DNA of 45,036 nucleotides, taken from NCBI RefSeq assembly GCF_000376565.1, contig NZ_BARG01000016.1, forward strand, positions 1 to 45,036, given 5' to 3'. The position numbers were made by a program, and so were the translations under genes. The notes below the pieces were generated by a model, which was given only the letters and a program-made list of their open reading frames with translations, did not search any database and was not told the origin of the DNA. Shown here piece after piece: positions 26,504 to 34,605 of the stretch. This stretch comes from Streptomyces hokutonensis (lineage in GTDB: Bacteria > Actinomycetota > Actinomycetes > Streptomycetales > Streptomycetaceae). Within the stretch, counting starts at the first letter, position 1. Every line of letters begins with the position of its first letter.

Positions 26504-27151
26504 ATGCGCGTCGTCATCGCCGAGGACTCGGCCCTCCTGCGCGACGGCCTGGTCCAGCTGCTCCAGCTGCGGGACGTGGAGGTGGCCGCGGCGGTCGGCG
26601 ACGCGGAGTCCCTGCTGACCGCGGTCGCGGCCCACGCCCCGGACGTCGCCGTCGTCGACATCCGCCTCCCGCCCACCCAGACCGACGAGGGCGTACGGGC
26701 GGCCGTACGACTGCGGGAGCGGTACCCCGCGATGGGTGTGCTGCTCTTCTCGCAGTACGTCGAGACGACCCACGCGGCCCAACTCCTCGGCAACCCGGCC
26801 GGGTTCGGCTATCTCCTCAAGGAACGGGTCGTCGACATCGGCGAGTTCGTCGGCGCCCTGGAACGCGTCGCCGCCGGCGGCACCGCCCTCGACCCCGAGG
26901 TCGTCGCCCAACTCTTCGGCGCCGCCCGCCGGTCCACCGCCCTCGACACCCTCACCCCACGCGAACGCGAGGTCCTCGCCCTGATGGCCGAGGGCCGCAC
27001 CAACCACGCGATCGCCACCGCGTTCACCGTCTCCGAGCGCGCGGTCGAGAAGCACGTCGCCAACATCTTCACGAAGCTCGACCTGCCGCCGTCGGAGACG
27101 GGGAACCGGCGGGTGCTCGCCGTACTCCGCTACCTGGAGAACGGCCGCTGA
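26504..27151 (+). CDS. NarL/LuxR-type response regulator
   Basis: 215 aa. Receiver domain with the acidic pair AED (residues 6-8), phospho-acceptor Asp52 in VVDIRLPP, and the conserved Lys in LLKERV. C-terminal LuxR HTH: TPREREVLALMAEGRTNHAI, then SERAVEKHVANIFTKLDL. It is cognate to the adjacent HisKA_3 kinase. The ATG is 10 bp after the kinase stop. Its targets may include its own operon or nirBD across the shared region; that is not shown. Confidence 0.93.
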   Translation: MRVVIAEDSALLRDGLVQLLQLRDVEVAAAVGDAESLLTAVAAHAPDVAVVDIRLPPTQTDEGVRAAVRLRERYPAMGVLLFSQYVETTHAAQLLGNPAGFGYLLKERVVDIGEFVGALERVAAGGTALDPEVVAQLFGAARRSTALDTLTPREREVLALMAEGRTNHAIATAFTVSERAVEKHVANIFTKLDLPPSETGNRRVLAVLRYLENGR

Positions 27152-27185
27152 AGCCCGGCGAAGAACAGGCTCACCCGGCGTGATG

Positions 27186-27850
27186 TCACGCTTTCAGGGC
27201 GATGAACCGATACGGCGGGGTCAGGGCGGGCCGCGTCCTGGTCCGACAGCGCGGCGGGTCACCCGGTCCGGGGGCGCATACGTGGCTCAGGGGGTACGGC
27301 CCTCTTCGATCACCTCGCGCCACCTGCGCGGCCGCGGCCCTGCCCTGTTCCGGGGAACGCCGTCCGGCCCGCGAACCCCAGCCCCGGCTCGGCCGCCCGA
27401 CCGAGTACCCGGGAGGCACGGCCGGGTACGCGGGGCGCGTAGCGGCGCCGCGAGGCCGCCGTGACCCGGGCGATGTCACTGTCCTCGACGAAATACGCGT
27501 CGTCCTTGTCGACGGTGGTGATCAGCACCCTGGCCGCCTCGGCCGGCACCGGTGCGGGGTCCGGCAGGAGATGCAGCAGCCATACGATCACGACGGCGTC
27601 CACCGCGTCCGGCGCGAAGGGCAGCCGCGTGGCGTCGCCGCGCACGACACCTCCCGGCATCCGCCGCCTGGCAGGGCCCAGCATCCCGGGTGAACGGTCG
27701 ACCCCGACCACCGTCCGCTCCGGGCGCAGCAGTCTGCGGGTCACGATGCCCGTGCCGCACGCGATGTCCAGGATCACGCAGGACCCTGCGGCAGCAGGAG
27801 TTCCACCGCGTCCGCCGCACACACCCCGTGATCCAGATCACGCAGTGCAG
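27186..27850 (-). pseudogene. Class I SAM-dependent methyltransferase pseudogene
   Basis: Methyltransferase sequence is spread over several minus-strand frames. ADAVELLLPQGPA ends in a stop at 27774; another frame carries LDIACGTGIVTRRLL (SAM motif I), VVGVDRSPGM, GDATRLPFAPDAVDAVVIVW and ITTVDKDDAYFVEDSDIARV. A one-base slip near 27330 moves to WREVIEEGRTP, and later frames give ALSDQDAARPDP and PPYRFIALKA before a stop at 27186. AARVL joins ITTV directly, missing the usual RPGG-V segment. At least three frameshifts and a lost 5' end make it non-functional unless the read is wrong. Confidence 0.7.
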
Positions 27851-27914
27851 GTGCATCGTGGAAGGCCGCCCACAGCCTTTTAACCGGTGTAGGCAACCAG
27901 TGGGAGCAGAGACA

Positions 27915-28427
27915 GTGCGCATCGAGCAGGGGCAGGCGGGTGAGTTCGAGGAGTTCGTGGCGGCCCGCTGGTCGGTACTTCTCCATCTGGCGCGTCTGCT
28001 CGTCGGCGGTGACCGGCATCGGGCCGAGGATCTGGCGCAGGAGTCCTTGGTCAAGCTCTGGTTCGTCTGGCCGAAGGTCTCCCAGGACGCGCCGGAGGCA
28101 TACGTCCGCAAGGTGATGGTCCGCGCGGCGGCGCGCGCGGGCAGGCGGCGCTGGTGGGGTGAACGCCCCGTCGAGCGGCTGCCCGAGGGGGCGACGACCG
28201 GGGACGTGTCCGCCGACGTGGCGGAGCGGTCCCGGCTGGAGGCCGCGCTCGCCCAGCTGTCGCCGAACCAGCGCGCGGCCGTGGTGCTGCGCTACTACCA
28301 GGACCTGCCCGAGGGCCAGGTCGCGGAGGCGCTCGGGTGTCCGGTGGGCACCGCGCGCTCCCACGCCTCCCGTGGTGTGGCGCGGCTGCGGCAGATCCTG
28401 ACCGACGCCATCGAGCCGACGCGGTGA
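27915..28427 (+). CDS. SigE-family RNA polymerase sigma factor
   Basis: 170 aa ECF-type sigma factor of the actinomycete SigE-family group. Region 2: FEEFVAARWSVLLHLARLLV, DRHRAEDLAQESLVKLWFVW. Region 4: LSPNQRAAVVLRYYQDLPEG, QVAEALGCPVGTARSHASRG. The GTG at 27915 follows GGGAG; the longer upstream frame overlaps the methyltransferase pseudogene and was rejected. It is followed 11 bp later by a gene for a single-pass membrane protein that probably controls it. Confidence 0.9.
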   Translation: MRIEQGQAGEFEEFVAARWSVLLHLARLLVGGDRHRAEDLAQESLVKLWFVWPKVSQDAPEAYVRKVMVRAAARAGRRRWWGERPVERLPEGATTGDVSADVAERSRLEAALAQLSPNQRAAVVLRYYQDLPEGQVAEALGCPVGTARSHASRGVARLRQILTDAIEPTR

Positions 28428-28438
28428 AGGAGGACCCC

Positions 28439-28990
28439 ATGGATCAAATGGATCCGTTCGAACGGCAGTTGGCGCGGATGATGCGCGACACGCACGAGCC
28501 CGCCCCCTTCGAGCCGCGCCACCGCGCACGTCTCCATGAGGGAGTACGGGTCCGTCGCCGGACCAGGGTCGTGCGCAGGACCGTCGGCTCCGCCCTGGCC
28601 GTCGTCGGTGTCGGCATCGGGCTGCTCCTGCTGCCCGCCGGTCCGACCAAGGTCCAGCCCGCCGAGCCCCACCCGAGGCCCGCGACCAGCCCGACGTCCA
28701 CCGGCTCGGCCCCGACACCGGGGGAGACCCCGACCGCTCCGCCCACCTCGTCCGCCACGACATCCCTGGCCAACCCGGGCGCGACGGCCTCGGACACTCC
28801 CACGGCGCCCGCCACGACCGGGAGTTCGGCCACGGCGACGGCAACCAGCGGCGGGAACACGGGCGTTACGACACCGCCCGCCACCTCCTCCTCCACCCCT
28901 TCGAACACGGCGACCGCGGAGAACCTGAGCCGGAGCACGCCGTCGTCCATCACGTCGTCGCTCACCGTCTCGCCCGGCTCCGGTTCCTGA
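28439..28990 (+). CDS. Single-pass membrane protein, probable sigma-factor partner
   Basis: 183 aa. Cytoplasmic N-terminus of about 58 residues (FERQLARMMRDTHEPAPFEP), one membrane helix (GSALAVVGVGIGLLLLPAG) and a long Ser/Thr/Pro-rich extracellular tail. The layout and its place right behind a SigE-family sigma gene suggest an anti-sigma-like regulator, but no zinc-binding anti-sigma motif is seen. AAGGAGG precedes the ATG at 28439. The tail is low complexity and probably glycosylated or wall-spanning. Confidence 0.7.
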   Translation: MDQMDPFERQLARMMRDTHEPAPFEPRHRARLHEGVRVRRRTRVVRRTVGSALAVVGVGIGLLLLPAGPTKVQPAEPHPRPATSPTSTGSAPTPGETPTAPPTSSATTSLANPGATASDTPTAPATTGSSATATATSGGNTGVTTPPATSSSTPSNTATAENLSRSTPSSITSSLTVSPGSGS

Positions 28991-29002
28991 ACTCCCCTCC
29001 GC

Positions 29003-29034
29003 CACTGGTGACTTCGGCATGCCCCGAACCAGTG
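29003..29034 (+). terminator. Bulged hairpin between sigma operon and glycosyltransferase
   Basis: CACTGG / CCAGTG outer arms with inner TTCGG / CCGAA and a TGAC bulge, ending 17 bases before the next ATG. A likely weak terminator or leader structure. Confidence 0.45.
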
Positions 29035-29051
29035 CACAGAAAGGGCAAACC

Positions 29052-31121
29052 ATGCTAAACGACAAGTCGCTCAGGCCGGTGGACGTGATCAGCCGGCCAC
29101 CGCGACGCACACCGGTGCCGACCCATCACCCCGGCCCCGTCCTGGACCTGGTGGTCCCGGTGTTCAACGAGGAGACGGACCTGGAGCCGAACGTGCGCCG
29201 CCTCCACGCCCACCTCTCCGAGGCGTTCCCGTACCCGTTCCGGATCACCGTCGCCGACAACGCCAGCACGGACCGCACCCCGCACATCGCCGCCCGCCTG
29301 GCCGCCGAACTGCCCGGAACCGAGTGGCTACGGCTGCCCGAGAAGGGCCGCGGCCGGGCACTGCGCGCCGCCTGGTCGCAGTCGCCCGCGCCGGTGCTCG
29401 CGTACGTGGACGTCGACCTCTCCACCGAACTCGCCGCGCTGCTGCCCCTCGTCGCCCCCCTGATCTCCGGCCACTCCGACCTGGCCATCGGCACCCGCCT
29501 CGCCCCCGCCTCCCGGGTCGTGCGCGGCCCCAAACGCGAGGTCACCTCCCGCTGCTACAACGCCCTCCTCCGCTCCACCCTCGCCGTCGGCTTCTCCGAC
29601 GCGCAGTGCGGATTCAAAGCCGTACGACGCGATGTCGCCGAAGTGCTGCTGCCCCTGGTCGAGGACACCGGTTGGTTCTTCGACACCGAACTCCTGGTGA
29701 TAGCCGAGCGCGCCGGCCTCCGCATCCACGAGGTCCCGGTCGACTGGGTCGACGACCCCGACAGCCGCGTCGACCTCCTCACCACCGCCCTGGCCGACCT
29801 ACGCGGCATCGCCAGAATCGGCAGAGCACTGGCCCGCGGCACCCTGACCCCGGCGACGCTGCGACTCGCCCCGGACACCGCCGATTCAGGCGCGCCGACT
29901 GAACCGGCCGCCCAGTTCACGCGGGCGCAGGCGGGACAGGCTGCCCAGCTCGCGGGGGCGCAGTCCGGATCGGGCGTGGAGCCCGCGCGGGCGCAGGCTG
30001 GACAGGCGGCCCAGTTCACGTGGACGGAGCCCGGAGGGGCCGCCCACCTCACGCACGCGGAGCCTGGACCGGGCGTACAGTCCACGCAGGCTCAGGTGGG
30101 ACAGTCCGCCCAGCTCACGCACACGCAGTCCGGATCGGGCGTAGAGCTCGCGCGGGCGCAGGCCAGGCAGACTGCCCAGCTCACGGGGCCGCAGCCTGGA
30201 CCGGGCGTACAGTCCACGCAGGCGCATGCCGGGCAGGCCGTCCAGCTCACGGGGGCGCAGTCCGGACCGGGCGTGGAGCCCGCGCGGGCGCAGCCCGGAG
30301 GGGCAGCCCAGCCCACGCGCGCGCAGCCTGCACCGGGCGTGCAGCTCACGCACGTGCAGGCGGGACAGGCCGCCCAGCTCGCGGGGACGCAGCCTGGACC
30401 GGGCGCACAGCTCACGCGGGCGCGGCCCGGAGGAGCCGCCCAGCCCACACACCCCCAGCCCGGACCCGGCGTACTGCCCACGCACGCGCACGCCGGACAG
30501 ACTGCCCAGCCCACGCAGGCGCAGCCCGGACACGCCGCCCCACCCACACACGCGCAGCCCGGACAGACCGCCCCACCCACACACGCGCAGCCCGGACAGA
30601 CCCCCCAGCCCACGCAAGCCCACCCCGCACAGGCCCCCCGACTCACCCGCACGCCCGCCGCCCGAGCCGCCCTCATCCCCCGCGCCCCCGCCGGCCCCGC
30701 CGCCCCCGCCGTCCTCATCCCCCGCGCCCCCGCCGGCCCCGCCGCCCAGCTCGCCCGCTTCGCCGCCATCGGCGCGATGAGCACCGTAGGACACCTCTTG
30801 CTGTACGCGGCGCTGAGCCCGGCGCTCGGTGCCCAGGCCGCCAACGCGCTTGCGCTGCTCCTCTGTGCCCTCGCCAACACGGCCGCGAACAGGCGGCTCA
30901 CCTTTGGGTACCGAGGACGCGGCGGTGCGCTGCGGCACCACGGCAAGGGGCTCGTGGTCTTCCTGATCGGTCTGGTGCTCACCAGCGGCTCCCTCGCGGT
31001 CCTGCACCACGCGGCACCCTCGGCCGGTCACGGCACCGATCTCGCCGTGCTCCTCGTGGCCAACCTGGCCGCGACCGTGCTGCGGTTCCTGCTGCTCCGG
31101 GCGTGGGTGTTCCGCGCATGA
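29052..31121 (+). CDS. GT2 glycosyltransferase-GtrA fusion with a long repeat linker
   Basis: 689 aa. Residues about 30-260 form a polyprenyl-phosphate sugar synthase-like GT2 domain (LVVPVFNEETDLEPNVRRLH, ADNASTDRT, VDVDLSTE, DAQCGFKAVRRDV, WFFDTELLVIAERAGL). Residues about 575-689 form a four-helix GtrA domain (FAAIGAMSTVGHLLLYAAL, LLLCALANTAANRRLTF). Between them lie about 290 residues of Gln/Ala/Thr/Pro-rich repeats. GT2-GtrA fusions normally move a lipid-linked sugar across the membrane; the giant repeat linker is unusual. The ATG at 29052 follows AAAGGG. The stop overlaps the next gene as ATGA. Confidence 0.88.
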   Translation: MLNDKSLRPVDVISRPPRRTPVPTHHPGPVLDLVVPVFNEETDLEPNVRRLHAHLSEAFPYPFRITVADNASTDRTPHIAARLAAELPGTEWLRLPEKGRGRALRAAWSQSPAPVLAYVDVDLSTELAALLPLVAPLISGHSDLAIGTRLAPASRVVRGPKREVTSRCYNALLRSTLAVGFSDAQCGFKAVRRDVAEVLLPLVEDTGWFFDTELLVIAERAGLRIHEVPVDWVDDPDSRVDLLTTALADLRGIARIGRALARGTLTPATLRLAPDTADSGAPTEPAAQFTRAQAGQAAQLAGAQSGSGVEPARAQAGQAAQFTWTEPGGAAHLTHAEPGPGVQSTQAQVGQSAQLTHTQSGSGVELARAQARQTAQLTGPQPGPGVQSTQAHAGQAVQLTGAQSGPGVEPARAQPGGAAQPTRAQPAPGVQLTHVQAGQAAQLAGTQPGPGAQLTRARPGGAAQPTHPQPGPGVLPTHAHAGQTAQPTQAQPGHAAPPTHAQPGQTAPPTHAQPGQTPQPTQAHPAQAPRLTRTPAARAALIPRAPAGPAAPAVLIPRAPAGPAAQLARFAAIGAMSTVGHLLLYAALSPALGAQAANALALLLCALANTAANRRLTFGYRGRGGALRHHGKGLVVFLIGLVLTSGSLAVLHHAAPSAGHGTDLAVLLVANLAATVLRFLLLRAWVFRA
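29880..30650 (+). repeat. In-frame tandem repeat, unit about 33 bp (11 aa)
   Basis: Around 22 degenerate copies of an 11-residue unit close to GQAAQLTRAQPGP. The last copies near 30530-30600 are almost identical at the DNA level. A Pro/Ala run with a duplicated IPRAPAGPAA follows to about 30755. Not CRISPR: there are no unique spacers, the reading frame is kept, and the unit is continuous. Confidence 0.85.
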
Positions 31122-32407
31122 ACGAGACCATCACCCCGGCGAGCGACTGGAACGCGAGACTGCCGGAGGAGCGGCCCGCCCCCACGGACGGCAAGCGGCA
31201 ACGACCGTGCCGGACCATGAAGCAGACCATCAAGCAGACCGTCAAGCACCACACCCCCGTACTCGCCTACTACGGCGCCCTGAAGCTCATCGGCTTCGTC
31301 TCCTTCATGTGGCTGCTGGACTCCGCCGGGAACTACCGCACCAAGAACCCCCGCTTCGGCGGCGGCGCCCACCCGTGGGACGTACTGGCCACCTGGGACG
31401 GCTGGTGGTACCAGCAGATCGCCGTCCACGGCTACCACCCCGAGCTGGTCCGCATCCCCGGCGCCACCGGAATGATCACCCTCGAAGGCAACTCGGCGGC
31501 CTTCTTCCCCCTCTACCCGGCGCTGATCCGCCTGGCCTCCGAACTCACCGGTCTCGGTTCCTACGGCGCCGGCCTGCTGGTCTCCGTACTCGCCTCCTTC
31601 GTCGCCGCCCTGGGGATATACGCCGTCGCCGCGCAACTCCTCGACAGCCGGGCCGGGTTGGCCGCCGCCGGACTCTGGGCCGTGTGGCCCGGTTCCGGCG
31701 TCGAGTGGGCGGTCTACTCCGACTCCCTCTTCGTCGCCCTGGCCGCCTGGGCCTGCCACGCCGTCCTCACCCGCCGCTGGCTCACCGCCGGCCTCCTCAC
31801 CTGCGCCGCCGGCCTCAACCGCCCCACGGCGGCGGCGCTGATAGCCGCGGTCGCCGTAGCGGCCCTGCTCGCACTGCGCGACCGCCGCGACGGCGTCCTG
31901 CGCCCGCTGGCCGCGACGGCCGTCGCACCCCTCGGCCTGCTCGCCTATCTCGGCTGGGTGGGCCACCGAATGGGCGACTACGGCGGCTACTTCAAGCTCC
32001 AGTCCGGTGCCTGGGCCCACAAGTGGGACTACGGCAGCCAGACCCTCGACGTCCTCACGTCCATCCCGGTCGGCAGGACCACCTACCTCTTCGCCTGGCC
32101 CTTCGCGGACCTGATCGGCGTCTGTGTGGTCCTGCTCGGTTTCGCCCTGCTCCCGCTGCTGTTCCGGCTGCGCCCGCCGGCGGTACTGATCGTCTACACG
32201 GTCCTCACCGTCGCGCTCGTCCTGGGCAGCCAGCAGATCTTCAGCAACGTCTCCCGCTATCTGCTGCCCCTCTTCCCCCTGTTCCTCCCGCTCGCCGCCG
32301 CACTGCGCCGCCTCAGCCTCGCCCACCAGTTCACCCTGCTGGGGATGGCGGCCCTGGCCTCGGGCTCGTACGCGGGCTACGCCCTCTTCGAACTCGGCGT
32401 CCCGTAA
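31118..32407 (+). CDS. PIG-V-like membrane mannosyltransferase
   Basis: 429 aa polytopic protein. The first extracytoplasmic loop carries LATWDGWWYQQIAVHGYHPE, matching the WD-x-x-x-Y motif of PIG-V-type GT-C enzymes, and WPGSGVEWAVYSDSLFVALA in the next segment. It should use a polyprenyl-phosphate sugar on the outer face, which fits the coupled GT2-GtrA gene upstream (ATGA overlap). The acceptor is unknown, possibly a lipid or secreted protein. It ends 13 bp before the convergent sortase gene. Confidence 0.82.
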   Translation: MNETITPASDWNARLPEERPAPTDGKRQRPCRTMKQTIKQTVKHHTPVLAYYGALKLIGFVSFMWLLDSAGNYRTKNPRFGGGAHPWDVLATWDGWWYQQIAVHGYHPELVRIPGATGMITLEGNSAAFFPLYPALIRLASELTGLGSYGAGLLVSVLASFVAALGIYAVAAQLLDSRAGLAAAGLWAVWPGSGVEWAVYSDSLFVALAAWACHAVLTRRWLTAGLLTCAAGLNRPTAAALIAAVAVAALLALRDRRDGVLRPLAATAVAPLGLLAYLGWVGHRMGDYGGYFKLQSGAWAHKWDYGSQTLDVLTSIPVGRTTYLFAWPFADLIGVCVVLLGFALLPLLFRLRPPAVLIVYTVLTVALVLGSQQIFSNVSRYLLPLFPLFLPLAAALRRLSLAHQFTLLGMAALASGSYAGYALFELGVP

Positions 32408-32420
32408 CGGGTGTTGACGA

Positions 32421-33041
32421 CTAGTGACTGCCCGTCAGATGCGCGAACACGACGACGTTCCCCTGATAACCCGTCGACCGCGAGTAACCGCCCCCGCACG
32501 TGATCACCCTCAACTCCGGCCGCCCGGCGGCGCCGTAGACCTTCTGATCGGGGAAGCGGCTCGCCTGATACACCTCGACCGCGTCCACCGTGAACAGCGC
32601 GACCGTGCCGTCCAGCCGGTCCAACTCGATGGTGTTGCCCTTCTTCAGGGCACCGAGGTCGTAGAAGACGGCGGGCCCGTCGGCGTTGTCGACATGGCCC
32701 GCGACGATCGCCGTGCCGGTCTCACCAGGAGTGGTGCCGGACTCATACCAGCCGGCGAGGTTCTTCTTCGCGGCCGGAGGCACGTCCAGGCTCCCGTTGC
32801 CCGTCAGTTTGAGGCCCATCAGCGGGGCATCCACATGGATGGAAGGGATCCGGATGCGGTCCGGCGGCGACGGCGGCAGCGCACGGGCCGCGGCGCGTTC
32901 GACGGCCGGGTCGGGGCGGGCCTCGGCGGCGGACGGCTGCGGCGGCGGGTCCGTGTCCCGGCCACTGGTCAGCAGCCACGCACCCGTGCAGAGCGCGACC
33001 GCGGTCACGGCCCCTATCGCGGTGTTGCCGAAACGCATCAC
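32421..33041 (-). CDS. Class F sortase
   Basis: 206 aa. One N-terminal membrane helix (AIGAVTAVALCTGAWLL), a Pro/Asp-rich stem, then the sortase beta-barrel from RIRIPSIHVDAPLMGLKL. Catalytic residues: His in VAGHVDN (about 116), Cys in VITCGGGY (about 182) and Arg in YSRSTGYQGNVVVFAHL. It is a transpeptidase on the outer membrane face. Start GTG 33041 or the adjacent ATG 33038, both behind GGAGAGG. The upstream gene on the same strand encodes a probable surface protein that could be its substrate. Confidence 0.92.
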   Translation of the reverse strand: MMRFGNTAIGAVTAVALCTGAWLLTSGRDTDPPPQPSAAEARPDPAVERAAARALPPSPPDRIRIPSIHVDAPLMGLKLTGNGSLDVPPAAKKNLAGWYESGTTPGETGTAIVAGHVDNADGPAVFYDLGALKKGNTIELDRLDGTVALFTVDAVEVYQASRFPDQKVYGAAGRPELRVITCGGGYSRSTGYQGNVVVFAHLTGSH

Positions 33042-33075
33042 GCACCCCTCTCCAGTGACCAGGTCCTGCCCCGCG

Positions 33076-33114
33076 CCCCCTCCGGGTCACGAGGGGCGTC
33101 GGACCCGGAGGGGG
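33076..33114 (-). terminator. Strong hairpin between surface protein and sortase genes
   Basis: Perfect 13-base arms CCCCCTCCGGGTC (33076-33088) and its complement (33102-33114) with a 13-base loop, between two same-strand genes. It could terminate the surface protein transcript or attenuate sortase expression. Confidence 0.6.
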
Positions 33115-33156
33115 AGGGGCTTGCGGTACCGGCGGACGGACAGCGGAGGGTGTCCG

Positions 33157-33675
33157 TCAGATCCCGTCGCCTCTCGCCCGGCGATGCAGGAGCCAGGTAC
33201 CGCCCGCGGCGGCGACGGCGAGAGCCGCCACACCGGCCGCGGTCTGCACGGGGTCGGGGCCCAGGGCGCCACCGACCCCCGTCTTCACACTTCCGCGCGG
33301 CTGCACCTGCTGCCGCATCGAGGCCAGCGTCACCATCAGATCGCCGCTGACCTCCTTGCCGTCCGTGCACTTCGCGACGATCTCGTACGTCCCCGGCTGC
33401 GCGCTCGGCGGCACCTTGAACTGCCCGATCGCGTCGCCCTCGTGCGTGCTCGGCGCCAGCGTGAACGTGCCGGCGCCCACCGCGCTGGCGTCCCCGGCCG
33501 CCGTACCGCCGTCGCCGCACGCGGCCGTGTTCACCGTGACGTCGCCGCCCGGCACGGCGCTCGACGGGAACACCTCCAGGCTGCCGGTCTCGCCGCCGTA
33601 CGCCGGTGCGGTCGCGAGACCCGCGGCGGCGACGGCGAGCGCGGTACCGGTCAACAGACGGGCCGTACGACGCAT
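33157..33675 (-). CDS. Secreted, C-terminally membrane-anchored surface protein
   Basis: 172 aa. Signal peptide MRRTARLLTGTALAVAAAGL ending near APAYG, an Ig-like beta domain with two Cys (ACGDGG, AKCTDG), then VKTGVGGALGPDP, a hydrophobic helix and a basic tail (HRRARGDGI). This is the layout of a sorted wall protein, but no LPxTG or LAxTG is present; the segment KTGVGG takes its place. The neighbouring class F sortase is a possible partner. There is no close homology I can name. Confidence 0.72.
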   Translation of the reverse strand: MRRTARLLTGTALAVAAAGLATAPAYGGETGSLEVFPSSAVPGGDVTVNTAACGDGGTAAGDASAVGAGTFTLAPSTHEGDAIGQFKVPPSAQPGTYEIVAKCTDGKEVSGDLMVTLASMRQQVQPRGSVKTGVGGALGPDPVQTAAGVAALAVAAAGGTWLLHRRARGDGI

Positions 33676-33901
33676 CGGTGCTCCTCCGAGCTGTGGTTGG
33701 CTGCCCTTCCGAGGTAAGTGGCACCGGGCCGAGCCCGCTTCCTGAGCGCACGTCAGAAGTGTGGTGAATGGGTGTCAGGGAGCCGTCGCGGCGGCCCGTT
33801 TCCTCGCTGTTTCAGCAGGTCATAGGGGTACGGCGCCCCCGTCCCGAAGGAGTACCCGAAGAGCGCACGCCGAGCGTGTGAACGGGTGACGACGGCCGCG
33901 C

Positions 33902-33929
33902 TTGACCTCAAGAATGGTTGAGGTACCAG
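33902..33929 (+). promoter_or_regulatory. SoxR-type operator/promoter of the FMN reductase gene
   Basis: CCTCAA (33906-33911) GAATGG TTGAGG (33918-33923) is an 18-bp perfect-arm dyad like the SoxR box. It sits between TTGACC (-35, 33902-33907) and TACCAG (-10, 33924-33929) with a 16-base spacer. The ATG at 33939 lies about 9 bases beyond the -10, and no ribosome site is seen, so the message may be nearly leaderless. Confidence 0.7.
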
Positions 33930-33938
33930 GCTGCCCGC

Positions 33939-34526
33939 ATGGACACCGACACCGCTCCTCTGACCGTCACCGTCGTCATCGGCAGCAACCGCCACGGCCG
34001 CTTCGGCCCGGTCGTCGCCGACTGGCTCCTCACCCACGTGAACGACCGCGCCGACCTCACCCTCCAGGTCGTCGACGTCGCCGACACCGGCCGGCTGCCC
34101 ACGACCCTCGCCCCGAGCCCGGAGGCGTCCGCCGCGCTCGCCGCCATCACCCCGAAACTGTCCTCGGCCGACGCCTTCGTCGTCCTCACCCCCGAGTACA
34201 ACCACTCCTTCCCGGCCGGCCTCAAGAACCTCATCGACTGGCACTACACCGAGTGGCGCGCCAAGCCCGTCGCCCTCGTCTCCTACGGCGGCCTCGCGGG
34301 CGGCCTGCGCGCGGTGGAGCACCTCCGCCAGGTCTTCGCCGAACTCCACGCCGTCACGGTCCGCGACACCGTCTCCTTCCACAACGCGGGCGCGTCCTTC
34401 GACGACCGCGGCCTCCTCAAGGACCCCTCGGCCCCGGACGCGGCGGCGAAGGCGATGCTCGACCAACTGGTGTGGTGGGGGCGGTCGTTGAAGGAGGCGC
34501 GGGAGACGCGGCCGTACGCCGCATAA
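33939..34526 (+). CDS. NADPH-dependent FMN reductase
   Basis: 195 aa flavodoxin-like fold. The FMN phosphate loop reads GSNRHGRFGPVVADWL near the N-terminus, with PEYNHSFPAGLKNLIDW and SYGGLAGGLRAVEHLRQV further on. It is a cytosolic flavin or quinone reductase using NAD(P)H. The SoxR-type dyad in its promoter fits known S. coelicolor biology, where a reductase gene of this type (SCO2478) belongs to the SoxR regulon induced by redox-active compounds. A TTG start at 33918 lies inside the operator and was rejected. Confidence 0.9.
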   Translation: MDTDTAPLTVTVVIGSNRHGRFGPVVADWLLTHVNDRADLTLQVVDVADTGRLPTTLAPSPEASAALAAITPKLSSADAFVVLTPEYNHSFPAGLKNLIDWHYTEWRAKPVALVSYGGLAGGLRAVEHLRQVFAELHAVTVRDTVSFHNAGASFDDRGLLKDPSAPDAAAKAMLDQLVWWGRSLKEARETRPYAA

Positions 34527-34605
34527 GGTCGCCGCCCTTGAATTCACCCGAACGGGAACCCGTCCCGCGCCATGAGAACGGCCCCGCCGGAGCATGCATC
34601 CCCGC

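Noticed and set aside
28295..29110. Long minus-strand frames opposite the sigma factor and its partner
   Set aside because: Shadows of Ser/Thr/Pro-rich and sigma-factor coding sequence.
29880..30650. Possible CRISPR array
   Set aside because: Continuous in-frame 33-bp units without unique spacers; protein repeat instead.
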